A stretch of DNA of 64,000 nt from Sinohyriopsis cumingii. Taxonomy: Eukaryota; Mollusca; Bivalvia; Unionida; Unionidae. Shown in pieces: positions 12,500-20,121 of this stretch (position 1 is the first letter of the stretch; every line of letters begins with the position of its first letter). The translations under genes were made by a program, and so were the position numbers. The notes below the pieces were generated by a model that saw only the letters and a list, made by a program, of their open reading frames with translations, was not told where the DNA came from and did not search any database. The stretch is taken from positions 71,769,809-71,833,808 of the forward strand of contig CM068827.1 in NCBI GenBank assembly GCA_028554795.2, read 5' to 3'.

Positions 12500-12842
12500 A
12501 GTGAGAGAGAGTGTGTATGTGTCTGTGTGTGTGACTTGGACTTTTAACATAGCTTTAACAATTTTTTAGTCTCATTGCTACCATGTCTGCAGTATGGCAG
12601 TTTATAGTGATATCTAGGACTGGGGCATCATGCCGCAGACATGTAGCATGATGTCCCACCCAGTCACATTATCTTGACGCCTGGCCGACCAGTCATAACA
12701 CTCACCTCTTAATGTTGAGCGCCAAGCGAGGCAGCTGTTAGTATCATTTTTGTATGTCTTTGGTATGACTCGGCCGGGGATCGATCCCACGACCTCACGC
12801 ATCCGAGGCGGACGCTCTACCACTAGGCCACCGGAGTGGCCC
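12500..12842 (-). mobile_element. tRNA-derived SINE
   Basis: Reading the - strand from 12842, the tRNA-like head has an A box (TGGCCTAGTGGTAGAGCG) and a B box (GGGATCGATCCC). The body has GGGACATCATGCTACATGTC and CTGCAGACATGG, and a CA-rich tail lies at about 12500-12530. It is a well-preserved member of the family also at 1213-1502 and 35114-35445. It sits directly against the old Polinton remnant starting at about 12845. Confidence 0.88.
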
Positions 12843-12844
12843 GG

Positions 12845-13055
12845 CAGCGAACTAAAACACAACCTGATCAACTTAATGCGGCCAAAGAGAAGACGACCTC
12901 AATTTTATTAAAATTGTCACAGGGGCACACATGCAAAAGAACAGGCGTACTATTTATATTCCTTGTGGCAATTCCATGGCTGTTATCGACTGCGGCTCCT
13001 GCAGTTGCAAAAGCAACTGCATTAGGGTGTCGGATCAGCTTATAGGATAGTTCTG
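12845..13055 (+). pseudogene. Old Polinton pX-like gene remnant (left flank)
   Basis: The frame from about 12845 reads through KRTGVLFIFLVAIP and AAPAVAKATALG. These match EKTGGIFPLLAEIP and AAPAVAKAAALG of the complete element's pX-like protein at equivalent positions. After a frame change near 13035, a VLKKAVGG segment matches MALKKATG. It lies outside the TIR, so it is not part of the complete element but of the older copy into which that element inserted. The SINE on its left truncates it. Confidence 0.85.
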
Positions 13056-13139
13056 AAAAAGGCGGTAGGGGGAAGTAAAGAAAAAAGTTTCGACTATAAA
13101 GGCATGGGAGTAAAAGACTCTCGACCGGAAGTGGTCTAG

Positions 13140-13300
13140 AGTTTCGGCCTTGCCGTTAACTAATATTGATTTTCTCATTATGACAAAGTCCGTCATGCAT
13201 TTCGAAGTGTCTTTATGCGGGACAAACACGTAGCCATGATCCCACGCACAAAGGAAACCGGCATTTTTAATCTGGATTCAAGAACTGGAACTAGAACTCA
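13140..13300 (+). pseudogene. Old Polinton protease, 5' part (split by insertion)
   Basis: Frames here match the N-terminal half of the adenain-type protease: LTNIDFLI near 13156, FRSVFMRDK near 13200-13226, and ETGIFNLD near 13255-13278. The match stops at the left TIR (13301), immediately before the codon for the active-site His. The rest of the gene resumes at 27724, on the far side of the complete Polinton. At least one frameshift lies within this part (near 13195). Confidence 0.88.
13296..13300. repeat. Target site duplication, left copy (ACTCA)
   Basis: ACTCA directly before the left TIR is repeated directly after the right TIR at 27724-27728. Polintons are known to make 5-6-bp duplications. 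The duplicated bases belong to the interrupted protease gene of the older element. Confidence 0.92.
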
Positions 13301-13540
13301 AGCAGCAGAGGGGGCGAATCGGACATTTTGTCCAATCGTTATTTTGCTTAATTATTACTTTCTGCACTCAACGATCTAGTGTCGTCAGCGCCTGGTAAAA
13401 AAAAAACGACGACGTCGTTGGGGGATCGTCGCGTCGTCATTTGGTTTAATTAACACCTTCTGCGCGCCGATCCCCCAGCGTCGTCAGCGTCCGGTAAGCA
13501 CATCGACGACCGCGTCGATGTCATCGCCCCCTCTGCTGCT
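13301..13540. repeat. Left terminal inverted repeat, internally palindromic
   Basis: This is 240 bp matching 27484-27723 in inverse orientation, with a few differences: CTAG versus CCGG, A10 versus T11, and C5 versus C4. The TIR starts AGCAGCAGAGGGGGCGA and ends with the exact reverse complement, TCGCCCCCTCTGCTGCT. Each TIR is therefore itself bounded by 17-bp inverted repeats. A second inverted pair, TTGGGGGATCG and CGATCCCCCAG, lies inside. Confidence 0.96.
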
Positions 13541-13561
13541 TACAATGAAAATTATTTACAA

Positions 13562-14236
13562 CTAACCGAATATTTGGTCAAGTCCGATACGATATCGTGT
13601 CCGAGGATCATGTAAATTTATCGTTACGAATCCATGTGGGGTCGACTGAGCATGACTAAAAAAGTTTCGAAAAGTATTAAAGTCCATGTCACCGCCGCAC
13701 CATGTCTGCCAAATATTTCGTAGCGTGTGTGTATCAACGCCGTTGAACACAGCAAGAATATTACAGTTGTCTCTAATTACTTTTGGAATCTGAGTGTATC
13801 GTTGAGTGACATATATCACGTCAGTGTTTTTATGCCTGCCTCTGGAAAATATCCTAGCTGGGTTTTTTTGATTGTCTAACATAACATCATCGTACACGAC
13901 TAGATTGTTAACGTCGCCATCAATATCATCAATACCCGGTGCATCATTGATATCCGTAATAAACTCAATAACATTTTTTTTAGCGATCGCTGATGCATTC
14001 TCGTTGAAATCTTTCAACACCTCGTAGCATCGTTGATCATCTACGCTAGGAGCAACCAAATACAACTTATCCCACTTCATCCATCTCATTATTAAATTGA
14101 GTAACAATTGCGTCTTGCCGGATCCAGATGGTCCGATGATAATCATCCGGATCGAGTTTGGTAACGCTGCAACATGCTTAACTGGTTCTCTTGTTTTAGT
14201 CGCCGAAAAATCAATTATATTCATATCTCTATACAT
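13562..14236 (-). CDS. FtsK/HerA-type genome packaging ATPase (A32-like)
   Basis: This is a DNA-packaging motor ATPase of the FtsK/HerA superfamily, used by Polintons, adintoviruses and large DNA viruses to fill capsids. The 224-residue protein has Walker A GPSGSGKT (residues 35-42, Lys41), Walker B NLVVYDD (111-117) and a sensor-like VTQRYTQIP (143-151). Length fits the family. ATG codons are at 14236 and 14224. The second begins MNIIDF and leaves more room for a promoter, because the divergent DUF5679 gene starts at 14242, only 5 bp from the first ATG. The gene runs outward and ends about 20 bp inside the left TIR. No break is seen. Confidence 0.93.
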   Translation of the reverse strand: MYRDMNIIDFSATKTREPVKHVAALPNSIRMIIIGPSGSGKTQLLLNLIMRWMKWDKLYLVAPSVDDQRCYEVLKDFNENASAIAKKNVIEFITDINDAPGIDDIDGDVNNLVVYDDVMLDNQKNPARIFSRGRHKNTDVIYVTQRYTQIPKVIRDNCNILAVFNGVDTHTLRNIWQTWCGGDMDFNTFRNFFSHAQSTPHGFVTINLHDPRTRYRIGLDQIFG

Positions 14237-14241
14237 AAATT

Positions 14242-14520
14242 ATGGATCTATATTGTGTGAAGTGTAGAGTGCGTACTGGCACAAATGATATGACAACCGC
14301 TACAACAAGAAATAACAGATCGGCGCTTACTGGTAAGTGTGTACAATGCGGTACAAAGAAATTTAGATTTATTTCTATTAGACCCGGAGATGTTTTAAAA
14401 AAAAGCGAGGAGGTGACATCGCAGCCAAATTGGCAAAACTCCCCGGAACACCGTGGGCAAAGTATCCAGGAGAAAAACACCTCCCAGGATATAACTACTG
14501 TGGCCCCGGAACACGATTAG
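14242..14520 (+). CDS. DUF5679 zinc-ribbon protein (zero frame)
   Basis: The first ~45 residues form the small DUF5679 zinc ribbon: YCVKCR near the start and GKCVQCGTKKFRF about 30 residues later give two CxxC pairs. The family is common in large DNA viruses and Polintons, and its function is unknown. Past residue ~52 the zero frame looks unlike protein and simply ends at 14520. At 14394-14400 the zero frame passes T TTA AAA, followed by more A's, and the -1 frame opens into the phospholipase A2 domain. In related cnidarian elements I recall DUF5679 and PLA2 in one protein, so this frame probably supplies the N-terminus of the PLA2 protein. It is divergently arranged with the ATPase. Confidence 0.8.
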   Translation: MDLYCVKCRVRTGTNDMTTATTRNNRSALTGKCVQCGTKKFRFISIRPGDVLKKSEEVTSQPNWQNSPEHRGQSIQEKNTSQDITTVAPEHD

Positions 14521-14765
14521 ATATTAGACTCGATGATCAAAATCAGCCCAAACCCGGTGAGTATCCAATAAACGCTATCGATAAGGCGTGTCATGCTCAT
14601 GATATTGCTTACAAAAGTAGCGATCTGCAACAGCGTCATATCGCGGATGTAAAATTAATTCACGCGCTAAATGCTATTCCTGATAAATCCGTCAAAGAAA
14701 AATTGGCCTCATGGTTGGTAAAATCGGCTATGAAAGGTAAATTAATGATTGGCGCTGGTAATTAA
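14382..14765 (+). CDS. Phospholipase A2 domain (parvovirus VP1-like), -1 frame
   Basis: This open frame encodes a secreted-type phospholipase A2 fold as in parvovirus VP1 unique regions and adintoviruses, where it breaches endosomal membranes during entry. A Ca-binding-loop-like YCGPGT is followed by the catalytic ACHAHDIAY, with His and Asp both present. The domain is preceded by LPGTPW and HLPGYNY. No ATG lies upstream of the catalytic motif in this frame (a TAG at 14379-14381 closes it), so it needs entry from another frame. The DUF5679 frame crosses a -1 slippery heptamer at 14394-14400 that leads exactly here. The alternative is a 1-nt indel in the A8 run. The integrase gene follows after 22 bp. 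Confidence 0.85.
   Translation, partial: TRRCFKKKRGGDIAAKLAKLPGTPWAKYPGEKHLPGYNYCGPGTRLDIRLDDQNQPKPGEYPINAIDKACHAHDIAYKSSDLQQRHIADVKLIHALNAIPDKSVKEKLASWLVKSAMKGKLMIGAGN
14394..14404 (+). promoter_or_regulatory. Candidate -1 ribosomal frameshift site (T TTA AAA AAA A)
   Basis: In the DUF5679 frame (codons start at 14389+3k) the heptamer T TTA AAA has the X XXY YYZ phase required for -1 slippage, and it overlaps A AAA AAA. A -1 shift joins the PLA2 frame. A downstream stimulatory structure was not assessed. Confidence 0.55.
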
Positions 14766-14787
14766 TAACAATCATCCAAGAAAAACG

Positions 14788-15732
14788 ATGGATTCCATCT
14801 ATTATTCTCCGAGAGGATACTGGAAGGGGAAGGCCGCAATTGGTAAGCTTGCAAGCGCTGCAAAGGTAACAAAGACCACTGCGGCTAATTGGTTATCCAA
14901 ACAGGCTATATGGCAAATTTATCTACCACCGCCTAAACAAATCAACTTCTCGCGCTTTGATGTCAGCGTACCTAATGAAGTTCATCAGGCTGACATACTA
15001 TTTTTGCCGCATGACAACGGTTACAAATACGCGCTAACCGTAGTTGATGTTGCGAGTCGATACAAACAAGCGGAGCCGTTAAAAACAAAGTCGGCAACTG
15101 AAGTAGCCGCTGCGTTTGAAAGAATTTATCGAAGAGGCCCTCTGCGCTGGCCAAATCTATTACAAGTTGATCCTGGTAGTGAATTTCGCGGTGCTGTTTT
15201 ATCAACGCTAAAACATCATAGCGTCGCGATACGACGAGGTCATACTGCGCTACATCGTGATCAGGCAATTGTTGAACGATTCAATCGGACTCTCGCTGAA
15301 CGGTTATTTGGATATCAATACGCGAAGGAATTTATCCAAGAAAAACGATCTCGTGAATGGGTTAAAAGGTTGCCAGGTGTAATTGCAGCGTTAAATAACG
15401 AGATTACCCGAGTAATCAACATGAAGCCCAGCGACGCGATTAAATACGAGTATATACCCGGAAAATTAAAAATAAATAGCGTTTCTAAGCCGATTCTCGG
15501 CAATGTCACCGTGAGATATCTGTATGAACCAGGAGAGCTTGAAGGCGGTAAAAAAAGAGCTACTGATCCTATTTGGAGTGTTACCACACATAACATATCA
15601 ACGATAACACGATCAACTGGTAGACCACCGATCTATAGGCTGGATTCAACTGCTCCTCAGCGCGGATTTACACGCGAGCAACTACAAGTGATACCTAACG
15701 ATACTCAATTACCCCCACGTGGTCTTAACTAG
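14788..15732 (+). CDS. Retroviral-type (RVE) DDE integrase
   Basis: This enzyme catalyses insertion of the Polinton ends and makes the 5-bp target duplication. The 314-residue protein begins at the ATG at 14788. The open frame extends upstream only to a TTG overlapping the PLA2 gene. An N-terminal HTH-like region (KLASAAKVTKTTAANWL) precedes the RNase H-like core with D69 (HQADILFL), D128 (QVDPGSEF) and E163 (IVERFNR), 34 residues apart for the last pair. A C-terminal basic, SH3-like stretch carries GGKKRATDPIWS. All catalytic residues are present and the frame is intact. The gene converges on the - strand polymerase/HNH unit that ends at 15725, and the two stop codons overlap by a few bases. 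Confidence 0.95.
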   Translation: MDSIYYSPRGYWKGKAAIGKLASAAKVTKTTAANWLSKQAIWQIYLPPPKQINFSRFDVSVPNEVHQADILFLPHDNGYKYALTVVDVASRYKQAEPLKTKSATEVAAAFERIYRRGPLRWPNLLQVDPGSEFRGAVLSTLKHHSVAIRRGHTALHRDQAIVERFNRTLAERLFGYQYAKEFIQEKRSREWVKRLPGVIAALNNEITRVINMKPSDAIKYEYIPGKLKINSVSKPILGNVTVRYLYEPGELEGGKKRATDPIWSVTTHNISTITRSTGRPPIYRLDSTAPQRGFTREQLQVIPNDTQLPPRGLN

Positions 15733-15997
15733 CGCCGTTGCGTCTATTGCACTCAAGACAGGTCAACCTCACATTGTTTTTGACATGACCGAGACTGTTA
15801 TCGATCCTATCCACGGTAAATTGGCGAGTGTCTTTATCCGAATAACGCCAACTCATTATACAATTGCAACTCGCGCAGTGATTATTCTGTTGTTGTCGTA
15901 GCGAGATTATTAATTCGGCATCAATATCAAAACGCCGCTGTTTTTTTTTTATCCTGTTGGCGGTAACCCGAGAGTTTTCTATCAATGACGCTTGCAT
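15725..15997 (-). CDS. HNH endonuclease domain, +1 to polymerase frame
   Basis: A 90-residue frame from the ATG at 15997 encodes a zinc-bound HNH nuclease fold. It has CASC (residues 41-44), DRIDN (63-67), GH (70-71) and LTCLECN (78-84), giving two CxxC pairs and the central Asp/His. The first ~20 residues overlap the end of the polymerase-helicase frame out of phase and look like its shadow. The frames meet at an A10 run (15951-15960 on this strand), after which the polymerase frame stops within a few codons. It may be a separately started nuclease or the natural C-terminus of the polymerase-helicase, reached by slippage. Losing one A would bring the two in phase. Confidence 0.7.
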   Translation of the reverse strand: MQASLIENSRVTANRIKKKQRRFDIDAELIISLRQQQNNHCASCNCIMSWRYSDKDTRQFTVDRIDNSLGHVKNNVRLTCLECNRRNGAS

Positions 15998-18900
15998 CGA
16001 TGGTGACTTTGTCGCCGGCTTCGTCAGTGACTCCGTCACCGGCTCCGTCAATAACAATTCTTCGAAGCTGATTTATCCTTCGTACTCTGGACACTGCAAG
16101 ATAGACTAGATTCGACCATTCGATGCGATTATCAACCATCCAAACAATTGTGTCCGTGATGGTTAGTCCCTGCGAGGAATGTATTGTTGTTGCGTATCCT
16201 AGCGTCCACGGGGATTTATCAGCACGTAGCGCGTCCTCGACGACGCTGATATCAACGAGCACAATATCATTCAGCACGAGAATTTGTTTTTTTGTCCCCG
16301 ACGCTGTCGGGGCTGGAATTTCAACTTCAATGTTCTGCCGCCGTGTGTCCGCGGGTCTATAACACAACGGCACTGGGCGCGTTGGAAACTTTTCCTTATG
16401 CAACGCAAACAACTTCCGCTGAAGTGTGTCTCTGACTATCTTTCTGCTCGCTACAATCAAATCGTTTGGTCTCCATGTTTCCCAGAATTCATTTAACGGC
16501 GTTTCCGGAATCACCTCGCGGATTATTTCACATTGAATTCTATCCGGCTGTAATCTGATTAATTTTTTAACCCCGCGCAGTTGTTCATCAAGTGCTCGGT
16601 AATCAGTATCGGTTTCTTCATAATAGTCCACAAACCCGCTCAACCAATCATGTGGACCCTCGCCGACAAATGGTGGTGGTTGGCCATGGTCCCCACACAT
16701 GATTACCGCTGTATTCGCGCGCAGCAACCACTCAAGAAACATTTGTAAAGTATCTAACGAAACAGTACATATCTCATCCCAGATGATAATGTCGGGAATA
16801 AATTTTTCACCCATTCGATCAGGAGTCCACTCACCGCCGCTGTATCGAAAAAAGCTGTGATAAGTAACGGAGTCAACATTTCGTTGTTTTATCTCTCGCG
16901 CTAGTCTATGGGTCGGTGTAAGCACGATTATACTTGCCCGCGTTCGAAATAATTCAATTGCCCGAGTCGTCTTTCCTGACCCGCCACAGCCGCTTAAATA
17001 AACCGTCTTGTGTCTACAAATTGGATCAGAACACGATGGTGCATTAGACCATTCTGATAAATTATTACCGCGTAGGTAATTGTTCTCAACGATGACATTT
17101 GCTGACGGGGAATAATCGCGTCGTATTTCTTCTTTAATTCTCCATGTACCCCAACTCTCGTCCGGACTAGTAAACTCGGTTACGTTTTTCTTATACGCTA
17201 CGTCAATATAAAATGAATCAACGGCTACTCTAACCGCGGTATCGGGGAATCTATTTATCATCGAGAATAAATTGATAGCGGCATAACCCAGCATAGACGC
17301 CCTCAAATGTGGATACGCGGGGCTGTCTCCGTCGCTGTAGGTAACAACTGTACCCAACCTCGTTCCATTGGACAAGAAAGCTGTTTCGCAGTTTACGTAT
17401 CTATTTTTCGCCACTGCGTCCTTGATTACGAAATCATATTCTGCGTCATCTATAATCAGCCGTGAGCAATATCGTTTGTAATCGCAGTTTTTTCCACCTT
17501 GTGTGAACTTACCGATTATTCTTCTACCGAGATCTTTTGCCTCGCGGTTTCGTTGGTTGAATATCCTCCTGGACCATTCGACGATATATTCCTCGTCGGC
17601 ATCAATGTGTTTTCTGGATTCATCAATTATGCTATCTAGACGCTCTGGTTCTGGTAACCAGACTTCAGTCTGCGCCCGGTATGATATAATCGCGTCACTG
17701 ACAATCAGCGAAATTAGCATTTTACAATCAATCATATACCGTAGCAGCGCTATTGGCAACCACTTCTTTTCAGACATGTGTCTACCGATCCAAATATAAC
17801 AACAGCGATGGAGTCCTGCCGCGAATTCAAATGATAATATGCGAGCGAATCCGGTTAAATCAAAATCAGGCAGTGGTCCATTAATAGCAACACGAGTCAT
17901 TTCATGTCTGGGGTGTCCAAATCGTCTAAAGTACTCAGCGGCGGATCCATACCCGAGAAAACTCGCTGGATAACAGGCAACCATATCAACGGAAATCATA
18001 GCGTCGCGGTTGTATTCAGTGTTCCATAGTCCACCGTGATAGTATTCCAAACAACTGGATTGTACATCCGGTAGAAATTCCTTGCGTGTTGGACTCCACG
18101 CATTTTTCCTTGCTGCAACATGAGCCGCAACCGATGAAATCGTAAAACAATTTGTTAGCAGTTGTTCATCATGCTCCTCAAATTCTATGGCGGTTTTTTT
18201 CATCCTGTTGTGAAATGCTTCAGTGCGATATAATTCGCCGTTTGGTCTTACAAACTGATCAAAGGTATCCGCATCGTTTTCAGCGCTGCGAAGTAACCAC
18301 ACTGATACAGGGTCGTTTTTACACAAGTAGGCAATAGCATCAAATAGTTTCCTCTCCGCGAGAAAACCGTCCTTGGAGAATTGTTCTCCCAGGAATTCTT
18401 CGGGTATATACTTTACTGTTCTATTCCGTGGAAATATTGTGATCACGGGCGTCCATGCGTGTTCGTTATGATCGATAATTTTGATTGGGGCTCCCTTTGA
18501 TTTGTACTTTGATTCGTGTAATACTTCACCGGTTATCGTTGTAACGGTTATTGGAAATCTCAGCGATGTTTCTAATCTCGCTATGTCGCTGATGGTCGCT
18601 CCACGCTCTTTTACGGTTAGTTCCCACTGGTTGATTTTGCTACGTCGTAAATCAGTCAATTTGTTTCCTCGACACGCATTTGTAAAATGCTCTATTATTC
18701 GTTCTGCTACACAATTTATCCCAGTTGACTGTTTCATCGGTTTCAGTTTTCCGATATCAGGTTTCTTATTTAACGGGTATATTCCATAAACAACTGCTGT
18801 TTCAGGATACGCTCGTTCATAGTATGGTCTATCAATTCCGGTTAACAACCCCGGCTTGGAGTCGCGGCTGACAGTGACTGTTTTCATGTCGCTGAGAACT

Positions 18901-19229
18901 GGTTCAAATTTATCACGCATGATCCAATCGCCTGATTCCACCCGGACAATGAATTTTACTCTGAAGAAATACCTTTTACCGTCAAGTTGTGATATTATCG
19001 TTGCTGCGCGGTTGTCGTTCATGGTAGCATCAACAACGCCATCAATTCGAAATGTTGACCAACTATGAGATGCACCATCACGCTTGAATTCATTGATACA
19101 ATCGCGTATTTTATTCAACAGGGTTCTATCGTTTATTAACGCTTTTGGTGTGTCCTTGAGGACTCTATCGAGATTGAATTTAATATTTTTCCGGGGCTTA
19201 ATTGCTGCCAATCTCTCAAACTCATCCAT
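15927..19229 (-). CDS. Family-B DNA polymerase-SF1 helicase fusion
   Basis: This is a 1100-residue replication protein starting at the ATG at 19229 (MDEFERL). An in-frame ATG at 19277 would overlap the divergent neighbour. Residues 1-390 are unassigned. Polymerase palm motifs follow: YYHGG (396-400, the YxGG box), motif A VDMVACYPASF (D415) then FGHP, motif B NREAKDLGRRIIGKFTQGGK (561-580), and motif C as VAVDSFYID (D671). The first Asp of the usual DTDS is Ala here. Residues 740-1055 form an SF1B (Pif1/RecD-like) helicase: Walker A GCGGSGKT (K753), Walker B IIWDE (818-819), motif III CGDHGQPPP, motif V TIHSSQGLT and motif VI YLAVSRVRR. I saw no clear 3'-5' exonuclease motif. The frame is intact to an A10 run at its end, where an HNH frame begins. 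Confidence 0.85.
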   Translation of the reverse strand: MDEFERLAAIKPRKNIKFNLDRVLKDTPKALINDRTLLNKIRDCINEFKRDGASHSWSTFRIDGVVDATMNDNRAATIISQLDGKRYFFRVKFIVRVESGDWIMRDKFEPVLSDMKTVTVSRDSKPGLLTGIDRPYYERAYPETAVVYGIYPLNKKPDIGKLKPMKQSTGINCVAERIIEHFTNACRGNKLTDLRRSKINQWELTVKERGATISDIARLETSLRFPITVTTITGEVLHESKYKSKGAPIKIIDHNEHAWTPVITIFPRNRTVKYIPEEFLGEQFSKDGFLAERKLFDAIAYLCKNDPVSVWLLRSAENDADTFDQFVRPNGELYRTEAFHNRMKKTAIEFEEHDEQLLTNCFTISSVAAHVAARKNAWSPTRKEFLPDVQSSCLEYYHGGLWNTEYNRDAMISVDMVACYPASFLGYGSAAEYFRRFGHPRHEMTRVAINGPLPDFDLTGFARILSFEFAAGLHRCCYIWIGRHMSEKKWLPIALLRYMIDCKMLISLIVSDAIISYRAQTEVWLPEPERLDSIIDESRKHIDADEEYIVEWSRRIFNQRNREAKDLGRRIIGKFTQGGKNCDYKRYCSRLIIDDAEYDFVIKDAVAKNRYVNCETAFLSNGTRLGTVVTYSDGDSPAYPHLRASMLGYAAINLFSMINRFPDTAVRVAVDSFYIDVAYKKNVTEFTSPDESWGTWRIKEEIRRDYSPSANVIVENNYLRGNNLSEWSNAPSCSDPICRHKTVYLSGCGGSGKTTRAIELFRTRASIIVLTPTHRLAREIKQRNVDSVTYHSFFRYSGGEWTPDRMGEKFIPDIIIWDEICTVSLDTLQMFLEWLLRANTAVIMCGDHGQPPPFVGEGPHDWLSGFVDYYEETDTDYRALDEQLRGVKKLIRLQPDRIQCEIIREVIPETPLNEFWETWRPNDLIVASRKIVRDTLQRKLFALHKEKFPTRPVPLCYRPADTRRQNIEVEIPAPTASGTKKQILVLNDIVLVDISVVEDALRADKSPWTLGYATTIHSSQGLTITDTIVWMVDNRIEWSNLVYLAVSRVRRINQLRRIVIDGAGDGVTDEAGDKVTIDASVIDRKLSGYRQQDKKKTAAF
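16027..16039. repeat. GTGAC-N3-GTCAC palindrome, copy 1
   Basis: GTGACTCCGTCAC lies in the 3' end of the polymerase gene, within a run of related half-sites (GTGACTTTGTCGC at about 16003). The same arrangement occurs at 20109-20121. Both are beside HNH genes. Confidence 0.6.
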
Positions 19230-19250
19230 ATAATTAAAACAAGTATTTAA
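19230..19250. promoter_or_regulatory. Divergent intergenic promoter region (inferred)
   Basis: Only 21 bp separates the polymerase start (19229, -) from the first ATG of the Cys-rich gene (19251, +). It is almost purely A/T (TAATTAAAACAAGTATTTAA). Its position between divergent starts implies promoter elements for both genes. Confidence 0.4.
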
Positions 19251-19592
19251 ATGAAAGAATATAGTATAATGAATCACTGCAAATGGTTGATGATTGGGTC
19301 GACAACCCCGTGCAATAAATCATGTAGAGGTGAATTCTGCGGATACCATTTACAAAGCGTTCGTAATGGTTCTCTTGGCCCTCTCCCGTGCTTGGTTTGC
19401 CACGTCGGTGTAAGAGGAAAATCGCAGTTGTGTATCAATTGTGGCGGAAAGCGATACAGGGAACTAAAACGCTATTATGACAAGCGAATTAAAAACGCCG
19501 TCATTGACCCTACCGCAGACTTCGTCATCAAAACCCCCCAAGACTACGTTGAAAGATTTATAATTAAACCAAATAATAAATTAGACAAATAG
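19251..19592 (+). CDS. Small Cys-rich zinc-binding-like protein
   Basis: This is a 113-residue protein (or 107 from the ATG at 19269, MNHCKW). It has many Cys/His: C9, C21, C25, C30 with H33, then LPCLVCH and LCINCGG. The spacing suggests two zinc sites. The C-terminus is basic then polar (KRYRELKRYYDKR...TPQDYVERF). No named family is recognised. It heads the rightward gene series, opposite the polymerase, so it may be an early regulatory or nucleic-acid-binding protein. The frame is intact. Confidence 0.7.
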   Translation: MKEYSIMNHCKWLMIGSTTPCNKSCRGEFCGYHLQSVRNGSLGPLPCLVCHVGVRGKSQLCINCGGKRYRELKRYYDKRIKNAVIDPTADFVIKTPQDYVERFIIKPNNKLDK

Positions 19593-19605
19593 TATTATTA
19601 TACAA

Positions 19606-20112
19606 ATGGACCAAGAATTTCAGCCGCATCCCCTGCTCGTCAATTACGAGGCATCTCGCGACGGTATTGTTAGAAACCGCAGACTGAAGAAGCCGGTTGG
19701 ATGGAAAAATAATCACGGATACTTGATGTTTGGTGCCGGAAAGAAGAAGTATTATGTTCATAGGGTGGTATTTGAAGCATTTAACGGATTAATCGAGAAT
19801 GGGCTTGTTATTGATCATATTAATAATAATAAGACTGATAATTCTCTTACAAACTTGCAAGCCATCTCTCAGAGTGAAAATAGTAAAAAAGGCCAAACTG
19901 GTAAATGCTCAAAAAAAGCAAAAAGCGTAAAATCATTTGATACAACAACTCACGAGGAAAAAATATTTCAGTCGATGAATGAGGCAGGAAAATATTTCGA
20001 TATTTGTAGAGCCTCAATACAATTTGTTGCAGAACGAGTATATCAAACAGCGATCTCAAAAAAGACCGGGCATAGAATTCGATTTTCATATATAACAGAA
20101 ATTAGCGAGTGA
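19606..20112 (+). CDS. NUMOD/HNH homing-type endonuclease
   Basis: This 168-residue protein resembles the free-standing homing endonucleases of phages and giant viruses. An N-terminal NUMOD4-like part (VNYEASRDGIVRNRR, WKNNHGYLMFG) leads into the HNH core with HRVVFEAFNG and IDHINNNKTDNSLTNLQ. The C-terminal part (FQSMNEAGKYFDICRASI) looks like a NUMOD1/HTH DNA-binding repeat. Such enzymes cut DNA and promote their own spread, and some act in replication or packaging. It starts at an ATG 13 bp after the preceding stop. A GTGACGAAGTCAC palindrome straddles its stop codon region. It is intact and is the second HNH protein of the element. Confidence 0.88.
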   Translation: MDQEFQPHPLLVNYEASRDGIVRNRRLKKPVGWKNNHGYLMFGAGKKKYYVHRVVFEAFNGLIENGLVIDHINNNKTDNSLTNLQAISQSENSKKGQTGKCSKKAKSVKSFDTTTHEEKIFQSMNEAGKYFDICRASIQFVAERVYQTAISKKTGHRIRFSYITEISE

Positions 20113-20121
20113 CGAAGTCAC
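20109..20121. repeat. GTGAC-N3-GTCAC palindrome, copy 2
   Basis: GTGACGAAGTCAC overlaps the end of the NUMOD/HNH gene and is followed by further GTGAC half-sites. It has the same architecture as 16027-16039. Confidence 0.6.

Noticed and set aside
15719-15901. Open frames on the strand opposite the HNH gene
   Set aside because: Antisense shadow of the HNH/polymerase end with no family resemblance.
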